Shown here: positions 43,755 to 53,925 of the stretch, in pieces
Position numbering within the stretch: position 1 is the stretch's first letter
How the letters are laid out: each line of letters starts with the position of its first letter
Origin: Syntrophaceticus schinkii
GTDB lineage: Bacteria > Bacillota > DSM-12270 > Thermacetogeniales > Thermacetogeniaceae
Length of the DNA: 64,000 nt
Direction of reading: 5' to 3'
Assembly: GCF_000946815.1 (NCBI RefSeq)
Contig: NZ_CDRZ01000250.1
Location: 1 to 64,000 of the forward strand
The notes under the pieces: generated by a model
What the model was told of the DNA's origin: nothing
Seen by the model: only the letters and a program-made list of their open reading frames with translations
Databases searched by the model: none
Position numbers and translations under genes: made by a program

Positions 43755-44285
43755 ATTATTAAAGAATTGCGGGTCAATGAAGAGATCCGTGTTCGGGAAG
43801 CCCGGGTAATTGATAGCAACGGCCAACAACTTGGGATTATACCGGTCAGGGAAGGGATGCGCGTTGCAGCGGAGCAGGGCCTGGATCTCGTTGAGGTGGC
43901 ACCACAGGCTAAACCACCGGTCTGCCGGATTATGGACTACGGCAAGTATAAGTATGAACAAAGTAAAAAAGAACGGGATGCTCGTAAAAAACAGCGGGTC
44001 ATCAATGTCAAGGAAGTCAAGATCAGGCCCAGAATTGAGGAACACGACTTTCAGGTTAAGGTAAGGAATGCCCGGCGTTTCTTGACCGATGGGGATAAAG
44101 TAAAAGTTACCCTGATGTTCAGGGGGCGTGAAATAACCCATGCTGCTCTGGGACATGACCTGTGCATGAAGTTTTACAAGGAGTTAGAAGAACAGGCCAG
44201 TATGGAGAAAGAGCCCAAGGTTGAAGGGCGCAACATGATCATGGTCCTGGTGCCCAGAACCCAGGAACAGGTGAAAGGAGACTAG
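43755..44285 (+). CDS. infC: Translation initiation factor IF-3
   Basis: IF-3 binds the 30S subunit and checks start codons. The conserved N terminus IIKELRVNEEIRVREARVI begins at an ATT codon (43755) eight bases after GGAGGT; no ATG is available there, and a TTG at 43767 is inside the conserved part. ATT starts are typical for infC and allow autoregulation, since IF-3 rejects unusual start codons. The body shows APQAKPPVCRIMDYGKYKYE and VKVTLMFRGREITH. At 176 residues it is full length. It is followed without a gap by rpmI. Confidence 0.95.
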   Translation: MIKELRVNEEIRVREARVIDSNGQQLGIIPVREGMRVAAEQGLDLVEVAPQAKPPVCRIMDYGKYKYEQSKKERDARKKQRVINVKEVKIRPRIEEHDFQVKVRNARRFLTDGDKVKVTLMFRGREITHAALGHDLCMKFYKELEEQASMEKEPKVEGRNMIMVLVPRTQEQVKGD

Positions 44286-44486
44286 ATGATGCCGAAGATG
44301 AAGACGCACCGAGGGGCAGCCAAGAGGTTTAAACGCACAGCCAGCGGAAAGTTGAAGCGGTCTAAAGCCTTTAGAGGCCACCTGTTAGCAAAGAAATCAA
44401 GCAAGCGTAAGCGCCGTCTCCGCAAGGCGGAGGTTCTACGTCCATCTGACGAGAAAAATGTAAAGCGGTTACTGCCTTACCTGTAA
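44286..44486 (+). CDS. rpmI: 50S ribosomal protein L35
   Basis: The 66-residue basic protein has the L35 signature [20 protein letters not shown] and ends VKRLLPYL. It starts directly after the infC stop; AAAGGAG lies five bases before the first ATG, and the second ATG (44289) is an equal candidate. It is the middle gene of the conserved infC-rpmI-rplT operon. Confidence 0.97.
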   Translation: MMPKMKTHRGAAKRFKRTASGKLKRSKAFRGHLLAKKSSKRKRRLRKAEVLRPSDEKNVKRLLPYL

Positions 44487-44507
44487 AAGCAAAGGAGGAT
44501 GACGATT

Positions 44508-44861
44508 ATGGCAAGGGTAAAAGGTGGCCCAGTTACACGGCGCCGTCATAAAAAGGTATTAAAGTTAGCCCGCGGCTACCGCGGAGCAAAGAGCAAGGTC
44601 TACCGGGTAGCTAACCAGCAGGTTATGAAATCTCTTAACTATGCTTATATTCATCGCAGACTAAAAAAACGGGATTTTCGGCAGCTGTGGATTACGAGGA
44701 TCAATGCTGCTGCTCGCAATCACGGGATTTCTTACAGCAAGTTTATGAACGGATTGAAAAAGGCGGGTGTCGGCGTCAACAGGAAGATGCTGGCTGAACT
44801 CGCTGTCAATAATGATGCTGCTTTCGGCAAGCTTGTGGATTTAGCCAAGCAGTACCAGTAA
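44508..44861 (+). CDS. rplT: 50S ribosomal protein L20
   Basis: The protein has the family start [20 protein letters not shown] and [19 protein letters not shown]. It is needed for 50S assembly and probably represses this operon through the leader at 43605-43725. I chose ATG 44508 because the upstream ATG at 44499 lies too close to AAAGGAGG. At 117 residues it is full length. Confidence 0.97.
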   Translation: MARVKGGPVTRRRHKKVLKLARGYRGAKSKVYRVANQQVMKSLNYAYIHRRLKKRDFRQLWITRINAAARNHGISYSKFMNGLKKAGVGVNRKMLAELAVNNDAAFGKLVDLAKQYQ

Positions 44862-44883
44862 ATGTTGAATAAATGGGTATGCA

Positions 44884-44914
44884 AAAAGTATGGTTGGGGA
44901 ACCATACTTTTTTT
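44884..44914 (+). terminator. Terminator of infC-rpmI-rplT
   Basis: AAAGTATGGTT and AACCATACTTT form an 11-bp stem with a GGGG loop and a T run. Confidence 0.92.
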
Positions 44915-44935
44915 ATGGAATAATGGAGCATCAAG

Positions 44936-45763
44936 GTGAGATATTTGGAAATTAAAACTGCCAAACAGGCAGCCCGATTGGCACGGGATCTAAAAAAAAG
45001 AAAACACAGAGAGCTTACCAATCGCTTCCTTATCGAGGGCGTCAATTTTGTTGAAGATGCCCTTATCAGTAGGACTGAACTTGATTACCTGCTGGTTTCA
45101 GAAAAGTTCTGGCAGAGGAAGAAGGGAAAAGGGATCATTGATCTTGCCAGTTCCCGGGGAATACCCATTTTTTCTGTTAAGGAAAATGTTCTGGCCGGGT
45201 TGTCTGATACGGAAACCCCTCAAGGCATTGTGGCTGCAAGCCAGATGCCAGTTTGGAATGAAGAGGATGTTATTTATGGCCAAGATGCCCTCCTGGTTGC
45301 CCTTGACGGACTACAGGATCCAGGGAATCTGGGAACAATTATCAGATCCGGTGCCGGAGCAGGGGTCAGCGGGTTTTTTTTAGGAGAGGGGACAGTGGAC
45401 CTATATAACTCCAAGGTCTTGCGGTCAACGATGGGAACGGTTTTTAGGGTTCCTGCTTTTCATCAGGTGGAGCTTGTTTCCCTCATTAATAGATTGAAGT
45501 TGACGGGGTTTACTACTATTGCTGCAGATCCTAGAGCAGAATTAAAGTATTATTGCGCTGATTTAGAAAAAGGTCCTTTGTTGATTCTGATCGGTAATGA
45601 GAGCCGTGGGATCAGTCCGGAACTGCTGGAGACAGTTGATTTAAGAGTATCCATTCCCTTGTCAGAAGGAGTTGAATCCCTGAATGCAGCTGTCGCTGCG
45701 GCTCTAATCCTTTATGAAGTCTTTCGTCAGCGAGATCCGGAAGGGTATAAATGTAAAAAATAA
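44936..45763 (+). CDS. TrmH/SpoU-family RNA 2'-O-methyltransferase
   Basis: The enzyme methylates ribose in rRNA or tRNA using SAM through a knotted fold. The N-terminal substrate-binding domain includes RFLIEGVNFVEDAL. The catalytic part shows the three SpoU motifs: LVALDGLQDPGNLGTIIRSG, LILIGNESRGISPEL and SIPLSEGVESLNAAVAAAL. GTG at 44936 lies seven bases after GGAG. At 275 residues it matches the group found next to rplT and pheS in Clostridia. The exact target nucleotide cannot be told. Confidence 0.92.
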   Translation: MRYLEIKTAKQAARLARDLKKRKHRELTNRFLIEGVNFVEDALISRTELDYLLVSEKFWQRKKGKGIIDLASSRGIPIFSVKENVLAGLSDTETPQGIVAASQMPVWNEEDVIYGQDALLVALDGLQDPGNLGTIIRSGAGAGVSGFFLGEGTVDLYNSKVLRSTMGTVFRVPAFHQVELVSLINRLKLTGFTTIAADPRAELKYYCADLEKGPLLILIGNESRGISPELLETVDLRVSIPLSEGVESLNAAVAAALILYEVFRQRDPEGYKCKK

Positions 45764-45844
45764 AAACTAAAAGGTATTATTATCTTTAAGAGAGAAGATT
45801 TTGGTAAATGCGCTGATCAGGTCAGTTGGAAGGGAGTAAGGGAG

Positions 45845-46717
45845 ATGCTAAAGGAGAAATGCCCGGAGTTTTGGGAACAGGCATGGGAGAACGCACATAA
45901 ACACTCTCTGCATGCCAGAAGACGCAGCGATCTGGATCAAATGAAATACTGGGATTCTATGGCAGAGTTTTTTGCGAAGACAGCCAGGAGGCGGAATGGG
46001 GATGGAAGACAGCAAAAGGTTTTATCCTGGCTGGAACGGCAGGGGGCCTGGCAGCCGGGGATAGAAGTCCTGGATATCGGTGCCGGAGCAGGGCTCTTTA
46101 CAATTCCCATGGCTAAACTGGCCTCCCGTGTCACAGCACTGGAGCCGGCACCTGCTATGTTAAATGTGCTGCGCAGCTGGGCCGATGAGGAAGGGCTTAC
46201 TAATGTGGATTATCTGGATCAGGAATGGGAAATTCTCGATGTGCAGGAAGAGGGTTTAAGCGGTGGTTTTGATCTTGTCTTTGCCTCACTTACCCCTGGT
46301 ATCAGAGATGTGGAGACACTGGATAAAATGTGCCGCTGTTCACGGAAGTGGTGTTTCCTTTGTGACTTTGGAGGGCGCCGCTGCTTCCCCGGGCATGAGG
46401 AATTATGGCGTTTGATCTTCAATGAGAAAATGCCACTGGCTGGACACGATATCATGTATCCCCTGAATTATCTCTACCTGTCAGGTTACATGCCGTCTTT
46501 TAAGGCGTGGATCGATGTGCGGGATCGAGAAATGCCGGTGGAAGAGGCTGTAGCAAGTTTTGAACAGTACTTCTGGTCCTATACAGAACCGACACCTGAA
46601 ATTAAAAAGACAATCAGAGGTTATGTTGAAGAGCAGTCAGCTTCAGGTGTTTACCGGGAAATTTATCGTGTCCGGTTGGGCATGATCCTCTGGTCTGTCA
46701 CAGATAGAATGGAGTAG
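45845..46717 (+). CDS. Class I SAM-dependent methyltransferase
   Basis: The 290-residue protein has SAM motif I in VLDIGAGAGLFTIPMA and the acidic motif in VTALEPAPAMLNVL. The N terminus (CPEFWEQAWENAHKHSL) is typical of methyltransferases found beside thrS and pheST genes of Clostridia. The substrate is unknown. It starts at ATG 45845 eight bases after GGGAG. It has no membrane segment. The adjacent pheS has its own T-box promoter region, so this gene ends the previous unit. Confidence 0.85.
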   Translation: MLKEKCPEFWEQAWENAHKHSLHARRRSDLDQMKYWDSMAEFFAKTARRRNGDGRQQKVLSWLERQGAWQPGIEVLDIGAGAGLFTIPMAKLASRVTALEPAPAMLNVLRSWADEEGLTNVDYLDQEWEILDVQEEGLSGGFDLVFASLTPGIRDVETLDKMCRCSRKWCFLCDFGGRRCFPGHEELWRLIFNEKMPLAGHDIMYPLNYLYLSGYMPSFKAWIDVRDREMPVEEAVASFEQYFWSYTEPTPEIKKTIRGYVEEQSASGVYREIYRVRLGMILWSVTDRME

Positions 46718-46736
46718 GTATTGGTGGTTAGTAGTT

Positions 46737-46763
46737 GTGCAAGGGGGACAGTTCCCAGTGCAC
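46737..46763. repeat. GGGGACAG palindrome
   Basis: GTGCA and TGCAC arms enclose a GGGGGACAGTTCCC core. It lies just after a TTGGTGGTTAGTAGTTG low-complexity patch. Confidence 0.5.
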
Positions 46764-46779
46764 GCGTGGAACGGGAGGG

Positions 46780-46815
46780 TGAGACGCGAGAACCGTCCCC
46801 GCGTTTCGTGTCTCA
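46780..46815. repeat. GGGGACGG palindrome, reverse orientation
   Basis: TGAGACGCG at the left end and a diverged TGTCTCA at the right end surround AGAACCGTCCCC, the complement of the core at 43330-43358. Confidence 0.6.
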
Positions 46816-46821
46816 GTGTTG

Positions 46822-46850
46822 TTGTTTGTGAAGAAACTCTGTGATATAAT
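46822..46850 (+). promoter_or_regulatory. Probable promoter of pheST
   Basis: TTGTTT at 46822-46827 and TATAAT at 46845-46850 are 17 bases apart. The T-box leader follows about 140 bases later. Confidence 0.55.
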
Positions 46851-46989
46851 GCGGTCAAGGTGTTTCCAGTCTATCTCCATAAAGGATGTGAGGGGATGTC
46901 GGTTCCTGCTCGTTTTTACTGGATGATTTTTAAGTATACTGGTTCACCGCAAGCCTTTATTCTTTATCGTAAATACCTTCTTCACTAAA

Positions 46990-47284
46990 ATTGTTGGTGT
47001 TTCACAAAACTTTAAACATCAACAGCGATGATCGGGAAAGTAAGAAGGAGTAAGGCTCTTTCAGGGAGGCTGTACCAAAGACTGGGAGTACGGCCAGGGC
47101 CGTCTTTCTGAAGTTCGCCTGTTAGCTGCACCGCTGAATACCTGTTTAATATAGGTTATTAGGTGGTGCCGGTGGTGCCGTTAAAACCGGAGTTTACCCT
47201 AAAGTGGCCTCTTATGGCAAAGAAGGGTGGTACCGCGTGGGTATTTAGACCCCCGTCCCTTAGTGAACGGGGGTTTGTTTTTTA
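46990..47284 (+). promoter_or_regulatory. T-box riboswitch of pheST
   Basis: The T-box consensus AGGGTGGTACCGCG lies at 47224-47237. It is followed by the terminator ACCCCCGT/ACGGGGGT (47250-47275) and a T-rich run. Upstream, GGAAAGTAAG and the following stem-loops fit Stem I. A TTC (phenylalanine) triplet at 47114-47116 is a candidate specifier. Confidence 0.9.
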
Positions 47285-47310
47285 TGTTTGAAAAAAGGGG
47301 TGTGTTCAGG

Positions 47311-48330
<1,020 letters not shown>

Positions 48331-48342
48331 GAGGGATATCCA

Positions 48343-50751
48343 TTGCGTGTATCATATCGTTGGCTGCAAGATTATGTTAAATGTGAGCTGTCAGCAGAGG
48401 AATTAGCAGAGAAGCTGACTATGGCGGGTATCGAAGTTGAGGGTGTAGTTCCTCCTATCGAGGGCCTGGACAGAATCATCACAGGGAAGATCCTGGAAAT
48501 AACACCCCATCCTGATGCTGACCACCTGCTGCTGTGCCGTGTGGATACAGGTTCTGAGGTTATCCAGCTGGTCAGTGGGGCACCGAATTTAAAGACCGGT
48601 GTCTGTGTTCCGGTAGCCCTGCCCGGTGTAATGCTAAAAGGGGGAAGGGTAGAGGCACGAGAGTTTCGGGGTGAACTGTCTGAGGGAATGCTCTGTTCCG
48701 GTGCGGAACTGGGAACAGATGAGTGGGGATATGGAGATGACAAGGGTATCCTGATCCTTGATGGGGAGACACCTGCAGGAACCAGTTTAGATAAAGCCAT
48801 TAATCTGGATGATCGGATCCTGGAATTGGAGCTGACCCCCAACCGTGGGGACTGCCAGGCTGTAATTAATGTTGCCAGAGAAGTTAAGGCGATTACTGCG
48901 GCAAAGCTTCATCTTCCCGATGCTCAAGTTGTGGAAGTGGATGACCTTACAGAAAATTATGTTGAGGTCAGGATCCAGGATCCCGATCTCTGCCGGCGCT
49001 ATGCCTGTCGTGTTGTGCGGAACATCAAGCTGGGTGCCTCACCATCCTGGATGCAGCAGCGGCTTTTATCAGCCGGGGTGAGGCCGATCAACAACATCGT
49101 TGATGTGACAAACTATGTGATGCTGGAGTTTGGGCAGCCGCTGCATGCCTTTGATTTGGATATGATCAAAGGATCACAGATTATCGTGCGCCGCGGCCGG
49201 CCTGAAGAGAAAATGGTCTCTCTTGACGGTGTGACCAGAGATATAGATCCGGAGATGCTGGTTATTGCGGACCAGTCCGAAGCTGTGGCACTGGCCGGAG
49301 TGATGGGTGGTCTGGCCAGTGAAGTGACCGAGAAGACGAGAACAATTCTCCTGGAATCTGCCTGGTTTGAGCCCTTAAATGTGCGAAAGACAGCGGTCCA
49401 TCTGGGGATGCGCACTGAGGCTTCCAAGCGTTTTGAAAAGAGCATCGATCCGGAGGGAATTTTGCCTGCTCTCAACCGGGCGGCACAGCTTATTCAGCAG
49501 TTGGGTGCCGGTGAGATTACAGAGGGGATTGTGGATGTTTATATGAGGCCTGAGGCAGCTCGCACTCTAAGGCTGCGTACAGAAAGAACAAACAAGATCC
49601 TGGGGACAAAGTTATCCAGAGAGGAGATCCAGAATGTCCTGGCCAGATTGGATTTTTCCTGTGAGCTGTGCAGTCAGGACAGTCTTTTGGTGACAGTACC
49701 TTCCTACAGGGTAGATATCTTTGAGGAAATAGATCTGATCGAAGAGGTAGCCCGCATTTACGGCTACGACCGGATACCTGTTACCTATCCGGTGGGGGTG
49801 CTGGTTCAAAACCGTCTTCGTCCCAACTCGATCAGGGACCGGGTGATTAACGCAGCGAGTGGTTTTGGCCTTGATGAAGCGCTTACTTACAGTTTCACCG
49901 GGGAGGGTGATTTTGATAAGTTGAGGATTCCCCAGGAAAGCCCCTTGCGCAGTGTGCTCATGATTCAAAACCCCTTGCGTGAGGAGCAGGGGGTGATGCG
50001 GACAACACTCCTGCCGGGACTGATGGATGCTGTAATGTATAACTACAACCGTAAGCTGACTGATCTGGGGCTGTTTGAGGTAGGTGCGGTATTCATACCC
50101 CAAAGACCCGGCCAGATTCCGGAAGAGCGCCTTCATCTAGGAATTACAGCCTGTGGGAAAATACAGGCGGGCTGGCAGGGGATAGAAGAAGAGCGTGATT
50201 ATTACTATCTCAAAGGAATTGTAGAGGGCATCTTTGAGATGCTGGGGATCAATAATTTACAGTTCCAGCAGTACAACGATTATCCGGTGTTGCACCCTGG
50301 TCGATCAGCACGCATCCTTTATGAGAATGAAGAGTTGGGTTATCTCGGGGAGCTTCATCCGGATGTTATGGCCAATTATGATATTCCGCTGAGGGTTGTT
50401 GTCTGTGAGGTTGACCTGGAAACAGCACTCCCATTCACCAGTGAGCAGCTTCTATTCCAACCGATCCCTCGCTATCCAGGGATCAACAGAGACCTGGCTG
50501 TGATTGTACCGGTTAGTATATCTGCTGATCAGGTTCAGGAAGTCATCTTCAAGGCCGGGGGAGAGATGCTTACAGATTGCCGGCTTTTTGATGTGTATTA
50601 CGGTGATCAGGTTCCCAAAGGATACAGGAGTCTGGCTTATTCTCTGCTCTACCAGTCCCCGGACCGCACACTGACCGATGAAGAGGTTGCCGCGGTACAT
50701 AATGGTATTATGGATAGTCTGGCAAAGGAGATCGGGGCACAGTTAAGATAG
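48343..50751 (+). CDS. pheT: Phenylalanyl-tRNA synthetase beta subunit
   Basis: The 802-residue protein is intact. TTG at 48343 lies eight bases after AGGAGG and 12 bases after pheS. The EMAP-like tRNA-binding domain shows ITPHPDADHLLLCRVDTG; the B3/B4 editing domain has LTPNRGDCQAVINVAREV and HAFDLDMIK; B5 and the catalytic-like core follow; the C terminus is the FDX-ACB anticodon-binding domain (RYPGINRDLAVIVPVSISAD). It works as an alpha2-beta2 enzyme with pheS and is controlled by the same T-box. Confidence 0.97.
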   Translation: MRVSYRWLQDYVKCELSAEELAEKLTMAGIEVEGVVPPIEGLDRIITGKILEITPHPDADHLLLCRVDTGSEVIQLVSGAPNLKTGVCVPVALPGVMLKGGRVEAREFRGELSEGMLCSGAELGTDEWGYGDDKGILILDGETPAGTSLDKAINLDDRILELELTPNRGDCQAVINVAREVKAITAAKLHLPDAQVVEVDDLTENYVEVRIQDPDLCRRYACRVVRNIKLGASPSWMQQRLLSAGVRPINNIVDVTNYVMLEFGQPLHAFDLDMIKGSQIIVRRGRPEEKMVSLDGVTRDIDPEMLVIADQSEAVALAGVMGGLASEVTEKTRTILLESAWFEPLNVRKTAVHLGMRTEASKRFEKSIDPEGILPALNRAAQLIQQLGAGEITEGIVDVYMRPEAARTLRLRTERTNKILGTKLSREEIQNVLARLDFSCELCSQDSLLVTVPSYRVDIFEEIDLIEEVARIYGYDRIPVTYPVGVLVQNRLRPNSIRDRVINAASGFGLDEALTYSFTGEGDFDKLRIPQESPLRSVLMIQNPLREEQGVMRTTLLPGLMDAVMYNYNRKLTDLGLFEVGAVFIPQRPGQIPEERLHLGITACGKIQAGWQGIEEERDYYYLKGIVEGIFEMLGINNLQFQQYNDYPVLHPGRSARILYENEELGYLGELHPDVMANYDIPLRVVVCEVDLETALPFTSEQLLFQPIPRYPGINRDLAVIVPVSISADQVQEVIFKAGGEMLTDCRLFDVYYGDQVPKGYRSLAYSLLYQSPDRTLTDEEVAAVHNGIMDSLAKEIGAQLR

Positions 50752-50820
50752 TCGGTTGCAGGATTCTACCATATCTTTGGAGAAATCTTTCATAATCCTC
50801 AAGGATAGGGGGAATAGTTG

Positions 50821-51123
50821 ATGAGTGATGCGGAAACCAGGAGGGAGAACACGAATCAGGGGAAGAATAAAATTGCGGTGAAGATCTACGATGAGGAGTA
50901 TGTGATCAAAGGACAGGCTGACACGATGGTCATTGAAAAGATTGCCGCTTATGTGGACAGGAAGATGCGTCTGGTCGGACAGAGAAACCCACAGCTTTCC
51001 TTGAGCAAGATAGCTGTATTGGCAGCTCTGAATATCGCTGAAGACTTTGTCAAACTGCATGAGGATTACAATACTCTTTCTAAACAATTTGATGAGGTGA
51101 AAAAACTAGGCAGTGGGTCATGA
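50821..51123 (+). CDS. zapA: Cell division protein ZapA
   Basis: The 100-residue protein bundles FtsZ filaments. It has the ZapA pattern: a beta hairpin (KIAVKIYDEEYVIKG), then a long helix (VIEKIAAYVDRKMRLVGQ, LSKIAVLAALNIAEDFVKL) and a coiled-coil end. ATG at 50821 is three bases after a TTG that could also serve. The stop overlaps the polX start by four bases (ATGA), the common Clostridia and Bacilli arrangement. Confidence 0.9.
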   Translation: MSDAETRRENTNQGKNKIAVKIYDEEYVIKGQADTMVIEKIAAYVDRKMRLVGQRNPQLSLSKIAVLAALNIAEDFVKLHEDYNTLSKQFDEVKKLGSGS

Positions 51124-52835
51124 ATAACTGGGAAATTGCGAAGCTTTTTGATGAAATTGCAGACCTATTGGATATCCTCGGAGAAAACCCTTATAAGGCT
51201 CGCGCCTACAGGAGGGCTGCCCATAAACTTGGGAATGCCTATCTCGATGTGGAAGAGCTTGCTGATGAGGGGCGCCTGCAGGAAATACCGGGGATTGGGT
51301 CAGCTCTGGAAAAAAAAATTGAGGAATATGCAAAGACAGGGGAATTGAAATACCTTACACAGCTCCGTAAAAAGGCACCCACTTCCCTTCGTCAACTGCT
51401 GCTGATCCCCGGTATTGGGGTCAAGACGATCCAGATTATTTATCAGCAACTGGGGATCACCAATCTACAGGATCTAGAGGCTGCCGCAAGAAAGAGATTA
51501 TTGCAAGAACTGCCGGGGATCGGTGTTAAAACTGAACAAGCCATCATAAGTGGTTTAGAGGCGCATGTGCTGCGCAGAAGAAGGCTGCTCTTGCATCATG
51601 CCTTTGCTTTTGCCGGGGAAATAGAAAGCCATTTAAAGGATACATTACCCGGGCTGGCTAATCTTCAGATTGCAGGCAGTCTTCGTCGCGGCAAGGAATC
51701 TGTGGGTGATCTGGATTTTGTCGCTGCAGCGGACAACCCTGCACCTGTTGTGGATGCTTTTAAAACAGTTCCCTTTGTCAACGAAGTGGTTGCCGCAGGG
51801 GAGGTCAAGGCGACAATTATGACCAAGTGGGGGTTTCAGGCGGATCTCCTGGTTGTTCAACCGGAGTTCTTTGCCTCTGCCCTGCAGCACCTGACAGGGT
51901 CAAAAGAACACAATATAATTCTGCGAGGAATAGCGCGAGAACAGGGATTAAAGATCAGTGAATATGGAATCCACTGTGATGGCCAGGTTGCTGCTCCAGT
52001 GACTGAGGAAGAGCTCTACAGGCGGCTGGGGATGGACTACATTCCGCCGGAGCTTCGGGAGGGCCGGGGAGAGATCGAGGCAGCTCAAAACGGTGTTCTG
52101 CCTGAGCTGCTAAATGTAGATCATATTAAGGGAGATCTGCATGTCCACAGCGAGTGGAGTGATGGCATCAATACCCTGGAGGAACTGGCCCAGTCAGCGC
52201 AGGAGCGAGGATACCGGTACCTGGCTGTTACGGATCACTCCAGGTCTCTCCGTATTGCAAGGGGTTTGACCGAAGAGAGGGTCCGGGAGCAGCAGGAGGA
52301 GATCAGGCGTCTCAATCGAGGATTCACCGATTTCCGCCTGTTGGCGGGTATTGAGGTTGAGATACTGCCGGATGGCAGTTTGGACTTTGAGGACGAACTG
52401 CTGGCGGAAATGGATATCGTGATTGCCTCGGTGCACTCGGGGTTTAAGCAGGACCGGAAGACAATTACGCGCAGGGTCCTCAGTGCTCTTCAGAATGAGC
52501 ATGTAGATATCATTGGGCATCCTACAGGGCGCCTGTTGGGCAGGAGGGACCCTTATGATATTGATGTCGATGCCCTGCTGCAGGTTGCCGCGGAAACGGG
52601 TACTGCCCTGGAGATCAACGCATCTCCCGACCGCCTTGACCTCCATGACGAGTATGTTCATCAGGGGATCGAGATAGGGGTGCGCTTTGCGGTTAATACA
52701 GATGCCCATGATGTGTATTACCTGGATGATATACAGTATGGTGTTTTACAGGCGCGCCGTGGTTGGGCGGAGAGATCGGATATTATTAATGCTTTGCCCT
52801 TGAGCGAATTATTTGACTGGCTTTATAGAAGATAA
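51120..52835 (+). CDS. polX: DNA polymerase/3'-5' exonuclease PolX
   Basis: The 571-residue protein combines three modules. Residues ~1-130 carry helix-hairpin-helix motifs (EIPGIGSALEKKIEEY, LIPGIGVKTIQIIYQQ). The polymerase X palm has LRRGKESVGDLDFVAA with the DxD metal ligands and WGFQADLLVV with the third aspartate. The C-terminal PHP exonuclease shows KGDLHVHSEWSDG, AVTDHSRS, IGHPTGR and NTDAHD. It fills gaps in base excision repair. It is translationally coupled to zapA. Confidence 0.95.
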   Translation: MNNWEIAKLFDEIADLLDILGENPYKARAYRRAAHKLGNAYLDVEELADEGRLQEIPGIGSALEKKIEEYAKTGELKYLTQLRKKAPTSLRQLLLIPGIGVKTIQIIYQQLGITNLQDLEAAARKRLLQELPGIGVKTEQAIISGLEAHVLRRRRLLLHHAFAFAGEIESHLKDTLPGLANLQIAGSLRRGKESVGDLDFVAAADNPAPVVDAFKTVPFVNEVVAAGEVKATIMTKWGFQADLLVVQPEFFASALQHLTGSKEHNIILRGIAREQGLKISEYGIHCDGQVAAPVTEEELYRRLGMDYIPPELREGRGEIEAAQNGVLPELLNVDHIKGDLHVHSEWSDGINTLEELAQSAQERGYRYLAVTDHSRSLRIARGLTEERVREQQEEIRRLNRGFTDFRLLAGIEVEILPDGSLDFEDELLAEMDIVIASVHSGFKQDRKTITRRVLSALQNEHVDIIGHPTGRLLGRRDPYDIDVDALLQVAAETGTALEINASPDRLDLHDEYVHQGIEIGVRFAVNTDAHDVYYLDDIQYGVLQARRGWAERSDIINALPLSELFDWLYRR

Positions 52836-52868
52836 ACTATATCTTATGAACAAGGGGAGGAAGAACTG

Positions 52869-53822
52869 GTGAGAATTCAGGAGATCTATGAGATAGCCAT
52901 TCGTAAAGGTATTGCAGTGGACCCCCGGGGTGAAGAGGGGGTCAGAAAGGAACTGGCCAGGCGGAAAAAAGATTTTGATGATCTTCAAGAAAGTGAGAAA
53001 AAAGATTTTGATCAGGAATCACTTAGAAACCCTTATAGTGATACCAGGGTCTTATGTGGTGACAGTGAACTGGATGTGCGGGTAGTTTTGGCAGGCATCG
53101 ATATGGAGGTAGGGGAGGTTCTGCTGGCTGATCGACTGCGGGAGAAGGGAAAAAGAATTGATCTGATCATCTCCCATCACCCGGAGGGTAAAGCACTGGC
53201 TGCCTTGTATGGAGTGATGCACATTCAGGAGGATGAACTCCACCAATTAGGTGTGCCTATCAATGTGGCAGAGGGGCTGATGGCGGGAAGAATTGCTGAA
53301 GTAGAGCGTCGGTTTATGCCCATGAACCACAACAGATCGGTGGATGCCGCAGCTCTGTTAGGTATACCCTTGATGTGTGTGCATACCCCTGCCGACAACC
53401 TGGTACAGGATTTCCTGAACAGGCATTTTGCTAAAAATGAACCCGAAAGGGTGGGCGATATAGTAACACTGTTGAAGGATATCCCTGAATACCGCGAAGC
53501 AGTGAAGCGCAATGCGGGGCCAAAGATTGTGGCAGGCAAGGAGAAGGGCAGCGCCGGTAAGATCTTTGTGGATATGACCGGGGGCACCAGCGGAGCCAAG
53601 GAGTCCTTTGAAAAGATGGCTGCAGCGGGGGTGGGTACCATTGTTGGTATGCACATGAGTGAGCCCTACCGCAAGGAGGCGGAGAAACACCATATCAATG
53701 TGGTCATTGCCGGGCATATGGCCAGTGATTCTTTGGGATTGAACCTCTTTTTGGATGAACTCGTCCAGAGGGGTGTGGAGGTTATTCCTTGTTCCGGGCT
53801 TCTGCGGGTCAGCCGCCTATAG
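52869..53822 (+). CDS. NIF3-family (NGG1p-interacting-factor-3-like) protein
   Basis: The 317-residue protein shows the di-metal residues of the NIF3 family in LIISHHPEGKAL, CVHTPADNLV and VIAGHMASDSLG. GTG at 52869 follows GGGGAGGAAG. The first 60 residues are charged and helical, a feature of the long Clostridia variant. The biochemical function is not settled; the family binds two metals and is often annotated as a hydrolase-like protein. It follows polX by 33 bases, likely in the same transcript. Confidence 0.82.
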   Translation: MRIQEIYEIAIRKGIAVDPRGEEGVRKELARRKKDFDDLQESEKKDFDQESLRNPYSDTRVLCGDSELDVRVVLAGIDMEVGEVLLADRLREKGKRIDLIISHHPEGKALAALYGVMHIQEDELHQLGVPINVAEGLMAGRIAEVERRFMPMNHNRSVDAAALLGIPLMCVHTPADNLVQDFLNRHFAKNEPERVGDIVTLLKDIPEYREAVKRNAGPKIVAGKEKGSAGKIFVDMTGGTSGAKESFEKMAAAGVGTIVGMHMSEPYRKEAEKHHINVVIAGHMASDSLGLNLFLDELVQRGVEVIPCSGLLRVSRL

Positions 53823-53836
53823 CTGTGCTAAGATAT

Positions 53837-53917
53837 ATGGACAATGATCTGATCCTGGTGGGCCTGGGTGGCTTCTGCGGCGCCCTGGCCCGCTATGGGA
53901 TCAATGGAGGTTATTGA
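53837..53917 (+). pseudogene. crcB: Truncated crcB fluoride-channel gene
   Basis: The frame MDNDLILVGLGGFCGALARYG matches the first helix of CrcB/Fluc fluoride channels (VGLGGFxGAxxRY), then stops after NGGY. A whole gene has about 125 codons. Only the first 26 codons remain and the U32 peptidase gene follows nine bases later, so a deletion removed the rest. Confidence 0.65.
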
Positions 53918-53925
53918 ACTAAGGG

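Noticed and set aside
48372-48842. A 156-codon minus-strand frame opposite pheT
   Set aside because: Serine/proline-rich shadow typical of antisense frames; pheT is unambiguous.
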